A stretch of DNA of 64,000 bases, taken from the NCBI GenBank assembly GCA_963971225.1, contig OZ020269.1:75492450-75556449 (forward strand), written 5' to 3'. Position numbers and translations under genes: made by a program. Below are positions 45,181-56,510 of the stretch, in pieces. The number at the start of each line of letters is the position of its first letter. Position 1 is the first letter of the stretch. Origin of the DNA: Melieria omissa. Its lineage: Eukaryota; Arthropoda; Insecta; Diptera; Ulidiidae. The notes beneath the pieces are model-generated. The model had not been told where the DNA came from, searched no databases, and saw only the letters and a list, made by a program, of their open reading frames with translations.

Positions 45181-45591
45181 TAGTCAAACCTAAATTGGAG
45201 CGTTGAGCGTTGCGTTTTCTGACGCAACGCTATCGCTCAGTGCGGCATACCAAAATTGAAGCGTTGCGTTGGGATTGTCAAAATCATGAAATGAAAACAA
45301 ATGTCAAAAAAATATCTGTTTAGTTGCCAAAAAACCAACAAACTATTATTATTTTGCAAAACTTAGCTCTTATTTGAATAAATTCCTCACAATTTAAATC
45401 AAATCAAATATAAATCACAGGCGTTTTTGTTTGTAGCAGCCAACTTTAACCACTAACGCGCTGTCAAAATTGGAAATTCGAATAGCTCAGCGTCAGAGCG
45501 TTTCAATTGCGGTTTGCCCCATACAATTTATATGGGCATGAAGCAATTTTGACAGTTGCTTGCCGCTGACGCTCCAATTTAGGTTTGACTG
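45181..45591. mobile_element. Palindrome-rich TIR element (unit 3)
   Basis: Copy of 34637-35047; the first base is T instead of C, a change that would be expected to affect mobilisation. Confidence 0.78.
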
Positions 45592-45619
45592 ATACAATCG
45601 GAGTTGTAAGGTTGTCAAC

Positions 45620-45752
45620 CAGGGGCGGATTCAGAAAAATATTTCGGGGATTTTTGAAAAGTTATTCTTTAATATTTATAATTTTATATTATTTTAAAGT
45701 TGATCCTAATATTTCGGGGGGTTTCAACCCCTCCCCCCTGAAACCACCACTG
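45620..45752. mobile_element. hAT MITE (unit 3)
   Basis: Copy of 35076-35208 with the same flanks. Confidence 0.82.
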
Positions 45753-46002
45753 TTTTCAACTTTTGGGTTTCTACGCTGCAATAATCAAAATATATTGCTT
45801 CGAATGCTTCGAAGCCAATCAAGCGAAACAAGCATTAATGCAAACAAAGCGTGTTTTGAAGTTGGACCATATATCATGGGCGCTCGAAATTGAACCATTT
45901 GATTTAGGAATTTGTACACAATAATCAACAAACAACAAACTATTTTATTATCTATTCTTATTATTATGAATTATTTTATTTGATTTTAGCTATACTATTG
46001 GC

Positions 46003-46343
46003 AGCCGCCGTGGCTCAGTTGGTTAGTGCGCGGTCCAGCGAGTCGCATGCAGAGCGACGCAAGATCGAATACTGCATGTAGTAACACCTAAAAAAAAAAA
46101 ATAACGGGAAACTCGTTTTCTCTTTCGGTGGTTGTCCTCTCAGCTGGAAATGGCAAACCTCTGAGAGTAAAAATTGCATATGAAAAAGCTCCCAACCTGC
46201 CGTTCGGAACCGGCATAAAACTGTAAGTCCCTTCCACCCGCGTACAAAATTCACACGCACAACACGGGTGGTTGCGGGAAGCTAGGCCTTAGTCTCGCGT
46301 AAGCGGGCTGTCGTGCCAATCAATTATTATTATTATTATTATT
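46003..46343 (+). repeat. SINE1 (unit 3)
   Basis: Copy of 35460-35800. Confidence 0.88.
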
Positions 46344-46552
46344 GGCAAGAGAACTCAACTGCTGCTTTTGACAATGAGTTGAACGAAAATGTAAACACAA
46401 CGCATGTGATTTTTGGCAAGCTTTATTGAATACAAGGTTACGAGTCCTAACTTACGACATCCGAGACAGATAACTTGACAGAGACACCCATGACGTCGGT
46501 GAAATTATGCCAACATTCTATATTGGCAGTACATTCAGGGTACATGTACAAC

Positions 46553-47014
46553 CATGGCTGAACTACAAGGTTGTAGCAAACCAACGGCTGATCGTTTATC
46601 GCTTTTGTCAAAATCGTCGGTGTGATGTGTTGCCGCATCGGTTGAAATGAAAATACCTGACTGAAAACAACTGACCTGAGCACTTTTCTGGTTGTACACA
46701 TGGCACAAGAACAAGGTAATAGCATCCCCGCAACACCAAAAACCACATGTATTTTGTTGGTAGGATCGTTTATCGCTACTGTCAAAATCAGCTTATATTT
46801 TCCGACGAAAGAGGGAGAAACTGAAAATAAACAAAACTGATTATTGCCAGACGGTGCTGTATTTGAGTGAAAAAACGGGAAAAGTGCTCAGGTCAGTTGT
46901 TTCCAGTCAGGTATTTTCATTTCAACCGATGCGGCAATACAGCACACCGACGATTTTGACAAGAGCAATAAACGATCAGGCGGTGGCTTGCTACAACCTT
47001 GTAGTTCAGCCATG
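46553..47014. mobile_element. Foldback MITE (unit 3)
   Basis: Copy of 36009-36470; the right flank has TGCACAAC instead of TGTACAAC. Confidence 0.85.
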
Positions 47015-47376
47015 TGCACAACTATACTGAGATATGAGCGAGAAAACGTATAACGATTGTACAAATGTGAAAAACAGGTGCGTTTGCGGGGGAAAAAAGC
47101 TTGAATATTCAAAAGCCTGGGAAAAATGGTCAGAATATGTTTTATGTGCGGGAAGGCAAAAATATTTAAATATTTAGTTTTATTCCATATTTTATTTAAT
47201 ACCCGTTTTAATCCCAACGAAGCTGAATATAAAGAGAATAGAGTAAGTCAATTTTATTGTTTGCCAATTCTCCTTTGTCTAATATATATGCTTTTTTATT
47301 TTTCGTGTACGATGAAACGCTTGGAACCGGTTTGGCTGGCTGCCAAGCCATTTCACCAACGCCGCTGACGAGACTT

Positions 47377-47771
47377 GGTTGATTGGTTGGTTGTAGTGGC
47401 TGCCTCTGTATAGACACACTTAGGCCTATTGGCCCGTTGTGATACCACAAATTCCACCCGTTTGAAATGTATATGCAACACTGTTTTTTCCAACATGTGA
47501 TACAACACACATTTCAAACACATGGGCAAAGGGAGGGAGGGGACCCACAGTTTAACGCCGAATCCGAACGGCGATTGGCACTTTTTCTTTCACACTTGGA
47601 GGTTTTTGCCATTGCCTGCCAAGAGCGCACTTCTGCGATTCTTGCAATTCTCATCTCCTTCATGTGGATAGCGATAGAAGTAGATGGGCGTTTTACCAGC
47701 CCGAGCCAGGAATCGAACCTGGGGCCACGGTATGAGAAGCCAGCGCGCTACCCGCTGGACTATCGAGGCCG
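47377..47771 (-). repeat. SINE2 (unit 3)
   Basis: Copy of 36833-37227 with flanks at 47364-47376 and 47772-47784. Confidence 0.9.
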
Positions 47772-48195
47772 GCTGACGAGACTTTACTTGACGAACATTT
47801 TTGATCTTAGTGCTTTGGACAGCCTCTTTACAAAATACCAATCAGACACCAAGCAAAGTAAATCCTAAGTAGCGCCACTCTTTTTTGGCCGGACACTAGT
47901 GGCAGTGTTGCCGCACAAGCAGTGCTACCCCATAACGATTTTCTGTTGGTTTTGAGAGTAAATTTTATGCCTAATTTTCTGACTGCTCTTTCCAATCAAG
48001 AAATAAAGAAATGTTTGAAAGATTAAATATCTTAACAAAACTGTAAAATTACTGGAGAAATACAATAGTTATTACCACAATTGATTAAAATAGACAACAT
48101 TTGAATAAAAATTTCAATTGTTCTTTCCCACAAATAATTTCATGATAAAAACATAAAACATTCTGAATCAATATCAAGGTAATTTTGTTATTGTA

Positions 48196-48790
48196 TAGAG
48201 TGTTTTTTTAGAGGTTTGTTTTTCGAATAGAGATAAAACTGGCATTTTGTGGTCAAATCTGGCAACTCTAATGTCATTTATGTTCAGTTTGGTTTGCCAT
48301 TTCATCATGAACAGGATGACAAAAGAACAACGCTTGCAAATCGTGCAAATTTATTTCGAAAATAATGGTTCAGTTCGCGAAGTTTACCGCAAGCTCCGTC
48401 CATTTTATGGTCCATCAGAGCAATTAATTCGGTTAACCATGGGTCGTTTTCGCACTACGTTTACTCTATGTGATAATACGCATCCGCAGAGACGTCGAAC
48501 AGTGCGCACCGTAGAAACAGTTGCCGCTGTAGAGCAAAATGTTGAAGAGGACCCGAATGAATCGATTCGCCACCGTGCACAGCAATTGGAGCTTTGTCCA
48601 TCAACTGAAAATTGGACCTGTAGAATTGGCTTTATTCGAGCCAGCCGCGGCGGCCACATGCCCGAAATCATATTTAAACATTAATGGCATAAAATTATCC
48701 TTCCCATAAAGCCAAATTGATGGACATTAAAACGATTTTCTTGTGTTTTATTTCAATTCGAAGTTCTATACCTCTAAAAAAAACACCCTA
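48196..48790 (+). mobile_element. Tc1/mariner-type deletion derivative (unit 3)
   Basis: Copy of 42887-43482 with complete ends; one T fewer in the left T-run. Confidence 0.9.
48307..48684 (+). CDS. Helix-turn-helix-only transposase derivative (unit 3)
   Basis: Protein identical to the unit 1 and 2 copies. The upstream frame differs because of the one-base change in the T-run, which supports the ATG at 48307 as the natural start. Confidence 0.75.
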   Translation: MNRMTKEQRLQIVQIYFENNGSVREVYRKLRPFYGPSEQLIRLTMGRFRTTFTLCDNTHPQRRRTVRTVETVAAVEQNVEEDPNESIRHRAQQLELCPSTENWTCRIGFIRASRGGHMPEIIFKH

Positions 48791-49293
48791 TACAAGGTAA
48801 AATGCGAAGGACAAAGTTTCTTGCAATAAATTATTTCAAAATTTGTGTGTCATAGTTATGTCGTGCATCTTCAGAGCTCTTAATACGTACTAAAAATATG
48901 CTTTTATTCATTTTGATTGGTAATATAAACTCACAACACGATAATTTAATCAAAAGATGATCAATGTGTTCAGAAGAACATTTTCGTATTCATTATTAAA
49001 TTTCTTTGATGCGACTGAAATGAATGAAATAATTTTAATGAAATCATAATCATTACAAACATTTGCCATCTAAATACATTTCTATATTCACCATCGATAA
49101 CAAAAATTTCAACCCTGTCTTATAATAATTTGACCACTTTCACCACCAAGGCAAAACTGAAATGTCATTTTTCATTCAATTTCTCAAAAGGACAATTTTT
49201 CGCAACGATATACATATATTGGAGTTGCATCCATCAGGTTTGTTATATCGAGTTTTCGTGGCACATCGTTGACATGAGTATTTTGTGTTGCAG

Positions 49294-50009
49294 GAACTTC
49301 CGGAAGCTCGGAATATGATCGATGACGATGCGGCGCTAACCCATTTTTAGAACACTGTGACGCAGGTGACGCCCGACAACGAGGAAAACTTCTACGAGCA
49401 CCTGCTGAAGGTGCCCGGCGTCGTAGTGCTCTACCTGTACGGAAATACGGGGTGACGCGGCGCCGGCCATCGCGTCGATACGTACAAGCTGCTGCGCAAG
49501 CTCGGCTACCACGTGCTCTCGCTGGACTATCGCGGCTATGGCGATTCGGATCAGGTCTCGCCCACCGAGGAGCGTGTTGTGCGCGATGCCATCGCCGTCT
49601 ACAAGTACATCACCTCAGTGACCTCGAACCCGGTGTTCATTTGGGTCATTCGCTGGGCACCGGTGTGGCGGGTAACTTGTGTGCGCTACTACTACGCGGG
49701 TGTGTTTTCTTGTACTCATTTTCCCCTTGATTATGGCAAACTATTGCAAGTGTATTTTGTTTCGTGTATCTGCAGCCGTTCAAAGATCTGCCCTGGTTTA
49801 ATTTAACCATTGAACGACCCATGTACGCCAATTCGCTGCGCTTCGAAACGGATAAGCAGATTGGTAAATTTAAGCAGACAGTGATGATTCTCCATGCCGA
49901 GGATGACTTTGTGGTGCCATTCGAACTGGGATATAAGCTGTATTGCACAGCGCTGAATACGCGTGGCTTGGTTAGGAGTTTCGATTCTGGTCGAAAGATT
50001 TGTGAATAA
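49294..50009 (+). pseudogene. ABHD12-like lipase pseudogene (unit 3)
   Basis: Same lesions as the copies in units 1 and 2, with one further substitution next to the nucleophile elbow (Ala to Val in the shifted frame). Confidence 0.85.
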
Positions 50010-50351
50010 CTACAGCAATGCAAAATATTGAGCATTAACCACAACAGCAGCAACAACAATAATCGATTGCAAAGTGCATATTTTTTTGGCAACTGCAACT
50101 GAATAAATGAATAAAAATGAAAGTATGCAGAGTTTGTTCCTACATAAAATTATGAATTATATTTTTGCAAAATTTTAAACAAAATATATAAGGTTATATT
50201 AAGAATACCATTTGAATTCATTTGCAACTGACAATGACTTGTGGTGAATATATATAACGAAGGCAGAGTTGCTCTTGAATAACAAACGAAATAAATTAAA
50301 TTTGTTCATAAATTTTGGTAGAAACCAAATAATTGATGAGAATTTTATTTA

Positions 50352-50634
50352 GCTTTCTTTTCTCTGGGTATACCAATATAAAAAGTAAGCGATTTCTTTA
50401 TAAAATCGTCTTAAATTACGTTTAAGAAATTCATAGAAACTGCAATTTTTTCAGTATTTTTCACGTACACGCAATCCTGCCACTAGTGTCCGGCCATCGT
50501 GGTGAGCTCAGTTTTACACGTGAACAACAACAATTTGACAGTTCTTGTCATACAAAATCGACGTCTGGTTGTCAAAGAGTGGCGCTACTTAGGATTTACT
50601 TTGCACCGAGGAGGTTTAGTGCATTAAAGTTAGT
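50352..50634. other. Right flank of the tandem block
   Basis: From 50476 to about 50610, two pieces (CTGCCACTAGTGTCCGGCC and AGTGGCGCTACTTAGGATTT) match the reverse complement of about 37320-37372 in the unit, separated here by about 80 bp of other sequence. It is therefore another inverted fragment of the same segment. No gene. Confidence 0.5.
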
Positions 50635-50925
50635 GATGAGCAAAACGGCGATTTTCAAATCACAGTGTGATTTGCGATTGCGATGTGAAAATCGCTGTGA
50701 TTGAAAACTGTGATTTTGAATCAGCTTTATTGCAAGAATTTATTTGTCGCAATCATGCTGCCAATTTGCAAAAGATATGCTGGATGGAGACATGCGTGCA
50801 AGCGAAAAAGATATACATAGTCTCTCAAAGCGATATCGACAATTTGCCTGTAGTGGAAAAGGGAGCACTAGAAAACATAATAAATGTTAGCAGCATTGTC
50901 ACAGAGCAACAGAACCTCAAAAAAA
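50635..50925 (+). mobile_element. Fragment of an unidentified (possibly hAT) element with an unknown ORF
   Basis: Starts TAGTGATGAGCAAAACGGCG, a hAT-like terminus, followed by short inverted words around CGATTTTC/GAAAATCG. An ORF through 50667-50951 (94 residues, with DFESALLQEFICRNHAANLQ) has no family I recognise. The stretch 50868-50920 matches the reverse complement of 63040-63093. Confidence 0.4.
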
Positions 50926-51381
50926 TTTTATTAAGGCATGCGTACGTTTAAAACCAATAGGGGTATTCTCGATGTCTTGCTTGGGGGAAGAGTTCGTAAA
51001 AATGCAACCATGCAAAACAGGAAATTGCTACACATCAAGAACGCACAAAAAAGCACACATTGCAAATATTGCAAAAATGCCGCAAACAGCCACAAACTTT
51101 CTCTATTTATTTTTAATTTGGTTTTCGGTTGATTCATTTCCACCTGCAAGAAATACATATATGCAAATTAAATAAAAAGATTGAAATAAAACCAAATATA
51201 AAGAAAATACGCTTGCGCACACGAAGAAAATTAAATGGCTGTTGCACAATCATTTGGCGCAGGGTTGCCTCCACCCACAATGACACACACAAAACAAGGT
51301 GTTTTGCGTAGCATGACATGCAAAAAATGCAAACTTTTTTTGCTTGTATTTTGTTGTTGTGTCGTTGCTCGAAATGCCTAA

Positions 51382-52731
51382 TGGCCAAACTCCATAAAGC
51401 GCGTTGCAGGCGTATCGTGGTGTTTGGCGTTTCTCGTGTTTCGAGAAAAAGTTGAATCAGTGTACACCTAAGTCTGTTTTTACACGGTAGATTGGTTCCA
51501 GAAGAAGCCGTGTAAAAAAAACCGTGTAAAAAAAGACATTGATCGTATACAAAAATGGGTGATTTGTTCCTAATCTCTAAAACCTATTAAAATTTCTTTA
51601 CCAAACACGTCTTATTGCATTGACAGTTCACAAAATATTAACACGTTTCAATTGCTCTGACCAGTAAATTTTATTGTATGCACATAAAGGGAATTCCCCT
51701 AAATTAGTGCTATTCACATTTGCTTTGACCAGTAAAAATTGCTTGTACGCGCTAAAAGGGAATTCACTTAAATCTTTAAGCTAGTGTTCGCAAACTATCG
51801 ATAGCACTATCGATACTATCGATGGTTTCAGACTTTTTTCTTTCATAAATACTTTTTTGTGATATGAACATACTTCGCAAAAATTAAATTTGACAAACAA
51901 AATTTAAGTACATAAAATTTCAAATCGTGCTAAATGGAATAAAATCGTGTAAAAAAATTAAAAATATTCAATTTTCAAACCGTGTTATATCAAAACCGTG
52001 TAAAAAAAGACCGTGTAAAAACAGACTTAGGTGTATTTGTATGAAGCAAACTCCATGACTACGCCCGAAACGCGGCAAAAGTTGAACTATTTTCAACTTT
52101 CTCTCGCGTTTCTCGCTAAACGACGTCAAACAGCTGACAGAGCTCCTAAAGATGTCATACATTATGTGGTTAAATGGTAATGCCGATAACAAACTTGTGT
52201 TATCGCAAAAGTCGGATGCATTTATTTTACACGAAAGCTATTAAATACATTTAAGAAACATTTGAAATTCAATATTTTAACATAGAATGTGGAGAAATTC
52301 CTAAAAATTAGCATAATTCTTTGACAGACGAAACTTAGTCTCCGCTGTATTGGAAATTCGATAGCTTATTCGTTGTCGATCGAATTTTGCTCATCCCTGT
52401 GAAAAAAATTGCTACAAATTGAATTCAACTGAATCTTTTTTTTATTTTTTGCAATGTTCGATATGCATTTAATGTGTTTCAAATGAAATCAGTAAATTCT
52501 ACAAAGTCTATAACGTCGTATAGCAATTTCATTTCGTTGTTTTTCACAATTTACAACGAAATCAATCAGCAGTTTGCCAATTAAAAACTAGCATCAACTG
52601 ACGTAAGAAGAAGAAGCTGACGCGTGAAACGCGCTTTATGGAGTTTGACCATTTGCAACGCGAATAACGAGAGAAACGCCATAACACGACAAACCCCGAA
52701 CGCCTGAAACGCGCTTTATGGAGTTTGGCCA
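51382..52731. mobile_element. Harbinger-like MITE (TGGCCAAACTCC ends)
   Basis: Inverted ends TGGCCAAACTCCATAAAGCG and CGCTTTATGGAGTTTGGCCA, flanked by TAA (51379-51381, 52732-52734), the PIF/Harbinger type of 3-bp duplication. The right terminal region is partly duplicated (a second CGCGCTTTATGGAGTTTG at about 52630). It carries the Tc1-like insertion at 51465-52033. A truncated relative is at 16288-17180. Confidence 0.85.
51465..52033. mobile_element. Tc1/mariner-like MITE with TA duplication
   Basis: Ends CACCTAAGTCTGTTTTTACA and its complement, flanked by TA (51463-51464, 52034-52035). The uninterrupted target TGTATTTGTATG is preserved at 16361-16372 in the truncated Harbinger-like copy. 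CGTGTAAAAA words recur near both ends. Confidence 0.9.
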
Positions 52732-53004
52732 TAAAAGCTATGTCAATTATGCATTTCGTGCACGATGTCAGGGTTATGCAAGATAGCGAGAATACCCCTA
52801 ATATAAATATTCTACACATGAATGTTTCCATGGCGAATGATGTGACCATAAATTTACAATATTAGATTATCTTATTTAGTTCTTTGAGCAAGCAATGTGG
52901 GCCGTAAAAAAAGTTCCAAACAACTGGACTTAAAAAATTATTGCGGGCTAATAAAAACGTCTTCCATTCTTTGCATTTGCCTTTTTAATTGTCTTTGTTG
53001 ATTA

Positions 53005-53605
53005 CACCGGCACACAAAAAAAAAAGTGGTCTGTACATTTGACTAGACCCACCTATCCTTATGTATTTCGGTGCGCTGAAACCGAATCCGAGGTCAGTTT
53101 TGTCCGTACACCCTCAAAATTTTGAGTAAATTGCAAAAAACTGCCATTACACTGGCATACAAAAAAAAACAAAGTGGTCTGTACATTTGACTAGACCCAC
53201 CTATCCTTATGTATTTCGGTGCGCTGAAACCGAATCCGAGGTGAGTTTTGTCCGTTCACCCTCAAAATTTTGAGTAAATTGCAAAAAACTGCCATTACAC
53301 CGGCACACAAAAAAAAAGTGGTCTGTACATTTGACTAGACCCACCTACCCTTATGTATTTCGGTGCGCTGAAACCGAATCCGAGGTCAGTTTGGTCCGTA
53401 CACCCTCAAAATTTTGAGTAAATTGCAAAAAACTGCAAAAAATGGCTAAAAATCGCAAATAATGGCAATTTTTTGCAATTTACTCAAAATTTTGAGGGTG
53501 TACGGACAAAACTGACCTCGGATTCGGTTTCAGCGCACCGAAATACATAAGGATAGGTGGGTCTAGTCAAATGTACAGACCACTTTTTTTTTTTGTGTGC
53601 CGGTG
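53005..53605. mobile_element. Harbinger-like foldback with triplicated left end
   Basis: Ends CACCGGCACAC and GTGTGCCGGTG, flanked by TTA (53002-53004, 53606-53608). The left terminal block of about 145 bp occurs three times in tandem (53005, 53150, 53298), each copy preceded by TTA. One inverted copy is at about 53462-53605. The block contains GTGCGCTGAAACCGAATCCG, similar to GTGCGCTGATTCCGAATC in the Harbinger-like element at 13877. Confidence 0.88.
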
Positions 53606-53639
53606 TTACTTATCATTATTTATATTTTATTTTCTTTTC

Positions 53640-53795
53640 TATTACTTTGCACACACTACAGTCGGCAGTAAGTTTGAGAGCAATATGCGACGCCGTGCAG
53701 ACTTATAGAAGAAGAACAAAAGCCAGCCAGAAAATAGAAATTGTTTTACAAAATCAGCTTTTCGCCAGCGCAGCAACAATCGTCATCATCTCCCG
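53640..53795 (-). repeat. P-like family fragment, inverted
   Basis: It matches the reverse complement of about 61560-61690 in P-like copy 2 (AAAGCCAGCCAGAAA, TTTCGCCAGCGCAGCAAC, CGCCGTGCAGACTT). It ends where the TIR-element relative begins. Confidence 0.6.
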
Positions 53796-55275
53796 AACAA
53801 CAAATTGTATGGGGCAAACCGCAATTGAAACGCTCTGACGCTGAGCTATTCGAATTTCCAATTTTGACAAGGCGTTAGCGGTTGAAGTTGGCTGCGACTG
53901 ACAAAAACGCCTGTAATTTATATTTGATTTCATTTAAATTCTGAGGAATTTATTGAAATAAGAGCTAAGTTTTGCCAAATAATAACACTGCACAACAGCA
54001 TGTCTGTTGCATGGAGTTTTTTACATGAATCTGAATCATTTTTCCACGCTATTTTCAAAACCATACTCCGTTTTTATATAACAGCTCTAGTTTTCGCAAA
54101 AAATGGGCGGGTCACTTTTTCGAATTTTCCTCGTTTTCGACTGTAATTTCTGAACAAATAATCCTATCGATATGATTTTTGTATCGTTGCACTTACAATA
54201 TTTCACGTCATCTTTTCTGACTTTAATTTTATGCGTTCTAAATTGGCGTTGAAATAAGGTTTCAAAGTAGAAAAATATTAAATTTCAAGGTGTTTTTTCT
54301 GATGGCGAAAATTTAACAGATGTTTCATAAATCCAGTTACGAAGTATATGAATATCTTAAGAAGAAACATCAAGCAGTACAACACAGCCAAATTATTTGC
54401 TGGAATACACATTCGCATCGAAATATTAGCAAAAATGTACCATTTTCCATTTTTATTACTTTTCATAAATTTTTCTTAATAAATTAGGGGTCTCAAAATA
54501 TGCAACATTTTAAATTTTTGTTTGTTTTGAGCAATTCAAATTTTTTTTGTTTTTTGCTTGTATTTTAGACTATAAATGGAACATATAAAAGATCATATTT
54601 TGAGGCCCCTAATTTTTTAAGGAAAAAGTATGAAAAGTGATGAAAATGACAATGGTACATTTGTGCTATTATTTCGATGCGAATGTGTATTCCGCTAAAT
54701 AATTTGGCTGTGTTGTATTGCTTGATGTGCCGGCTCTCATTATACACCTAACTCGTTAATTGATTTACGAAAATTGTGTATGTTTTTGACCATCAAAGAA
54801 AACGCCTTAAAATTCCATATTTTCCGACTTTGAGGTCCAATTACCGCGGCATTTTAAAACTTATATAAATAAGTTTTTGGTAATGCGATAAGGTCATGCC
54901 AATGGGTTTTTTGGTTAAGAAATTACGGTCAAAAATATGGAAAAAGTAGAGGAAAAACTAAAAAAATGACACGGTACCTATATCTCACTAACTAGAGCTG
55001 CTGGAAAAAAAATCTAAGGGTAGATTCGAAATCAGCGCACCCAAATTAGTAAGAAACTGTAGAAAAACTCCATGCAACAGAAAAAGTGTTTTTTTGTTGT
55101 GCTGTGTAATAATTTGTTGTTTTTTTTGGCAACTAAACAGATATTTTTTTGATATTTGTTTTCATTTCATGATTTTACCAATCCCAACGCAACGCTTCAA
55201 TTTCGGTATGCCGCACTGGGCGAGAGCGTTGCGTCAGAAAACACAACGCTCAACGCTCCAATTTAGGTTTCACAG
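53796..55275 (-). mobile_element. Truncated inverted copy of the palindrome-rich TIR element
   Basis: Outside 53996-55106 the sequence matches the reverse complement of 34637-34985: GGGGCAAACCGCAATTGAAA, then CTCAGCGT-type words, and finally GCTCCAATTTAGGTTT near 55265. One terminal repeat is missing. It carries a Harbinger-like insertion at a site that is empty in the tandem units (about 34800-34812). Confidence 0.72.
53996..55106. mobile_element. Harbinger-like MITE, second copy
   Basis: Ends CACTGCACAACA and TTGTTGTGCTGTG, flanked by TAA (53993-53995, 55107-55109). It is the reverse-oriented relative of 13877-15035, sharing the GTTGCATGGAGTTTTT subterminal block. No transposase. Confidence 0.82.
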
Positions 55276-55794
55276 TTATTCTGTTCTTTTACTCACATGT
55301 TACGCTGAAGTTACAGAGAATTCTGCTGTTAGTAACAGAGGGTTCTGCTGTCAATAACAGAGGGTACTATCAGCAGTACCCGCCATAAGCGTTTGCTTGT
55401 ATGAGATGTGCGTTCTATATTACTTCATGTTCGTATGGTATTACTGTTTATTCTATGGTAAAGCCATGGCGAGTAAATATCGGATTTGGTTATTCGTCAT
55501 CAATCTGGAGTTGCTCGGAATAATTTAGAAATAGCTCAACTTTATGACAATGAACTCTGATATTATATAAGTAAACTTTGTTATGAGTCAAGAAGTATTT
55601 TTTCTCAACATCAGATACGCCCATATATTGTTTGAGCTTCTATTACTGAATTAATTTGCAAAATATACGATATTGGTGGGAAGGATGTTGCCCGCAGAAC
55701 CAAGGAAGGGACCTGATATTGATAGGTCGAGATGAATGCTGCCAATTCATTTTACAGAAATTTCAAGCCTAGTATATACTCTTTATTCACTTGA
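55276..55794. other. Unassigned sequence, diverged duplicate of parts of 59.03-60.35 kb
   Basis: 55300-55370 holds imperfect repeats of about 26 bp around AACAGAGGGTTCTGCTGT. Around 55463, AAAGCCATGGCGAGTAAAT matches 59062-59080, and 55670-55790 (GGTGGGAAGGATGTTGCC; TGCTGCCAATTCATTTTACAG) matches 60225-60345. Possibly a broken copy of a host gene; no protein recognised. Confidence 0.4.
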
Positions 55795-56153
55795 CGCCAA
55801 ATCCTGGAGAAAACCACGAAAGTTAAATCGATACCCACCATCTCTATATTGGCAACATTCGATAGCCCGGTAAGGGATCGCCTATATGCCTTGTTTGAAC
55901 TTGGTATCCAATATTTAGCAACACACGCAGGCGACGTCTTCATCTTCACCATGGAGAGTATTCTGCGCAAAGCCAGTGTGCATTGTAATGGCACCGAAGA
56001 TATTGACGCTATCGGGCGTAACAAGCGAGATGTCACCGCGCCAATCGGAAGATAATCTGCCAAAATGGGCTTGGTGGTAAATAAGGGCAAGAAGCGAAGG
56101 ATTACTCTTGCCAATAGGTACTACTATGGTCTCGGTAGATAACTGAGTAGTAG
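55795..56153 (+). pseudogene. Decayed RTE-like RT fragment, left part
   Basis: It matches 26019-26668 of the RTE-like LINE with internal deletions (CGCCAAATCCTGGAGAA, CCATGGAGAGT(A/G)TTCTGCGCAA, GGGCGTAACAAGCGAGATGT). It is interrupted at 56154 by a P-like element and resumes at 60944. Confidence 0.85.
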
Positions 56154-56510
56154 CACAGAACAGACAATATACAGAATGCGCATCTGGTGTAAAGAAAATT
56201 TTCTTTGCGGGTTCCAGCGGTAGGACCCGTTTGATGATGCGGGGGGAAGCAGTAAAGGGGACGAGAACGCATAGAGCGCGAGATCGTAAACTGAGAAGCT
56301 GTGAGAGCGGTGTATGAAACAGTGACGCACCACACACTGTGGTTGTTCTTGTTGGGCAACAAAGCGGTGTGCCGCTTGCATGTTGGTGGTGGCTCGTGCT
56401 TGCTCTCCGCTTGCTTTTTTACAAACAAGAACAAGAAGTGGACAGCAGAGTCTATACTAGTCTTGAAATTTCGCTCAAATGGCCAATCTGTCAAAAAATT
56501 TTGAACATAT

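Larger units (their letters stand above)
45045..50351 (+). repeat. Tandem unit 3 (5.31 kb)
   Basis: Third direct copy. It leaves the repeat after GAATTTTATTTA, where the following sequence (GCTTTCTTTTCTC) is unique. Its few private changes include C to T at the first base of the TIR element (45181) and GCC to GTC near 49646. Confidence 0.96.
50958..52800. mobile_element. Large element with TAGGGGTATTCTCG ends
   Basis: TAGGGGTATTCTCG (50958-50971) and CGAGAATACCCCTA (52787-52800) are perfect 14-bp inverted repeats bracketing the Harbinger-like MITE. No clear flanking duplication and no transposase; short frames show nothing. The superfamily is unknown. Confidence 0.5.

Noticed and set aside
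53005..53440. CRISPR-like direct repeats
   Set aside because: Three blocks of about 145 bp without unique spacers, within an inverted-repeat transposon of a eukaryote.
53557..53838. A hydrophobic small ORF
   Set aside because: It spans the right end of the foldback element, unique spacer and a P-like fragment; composition only.
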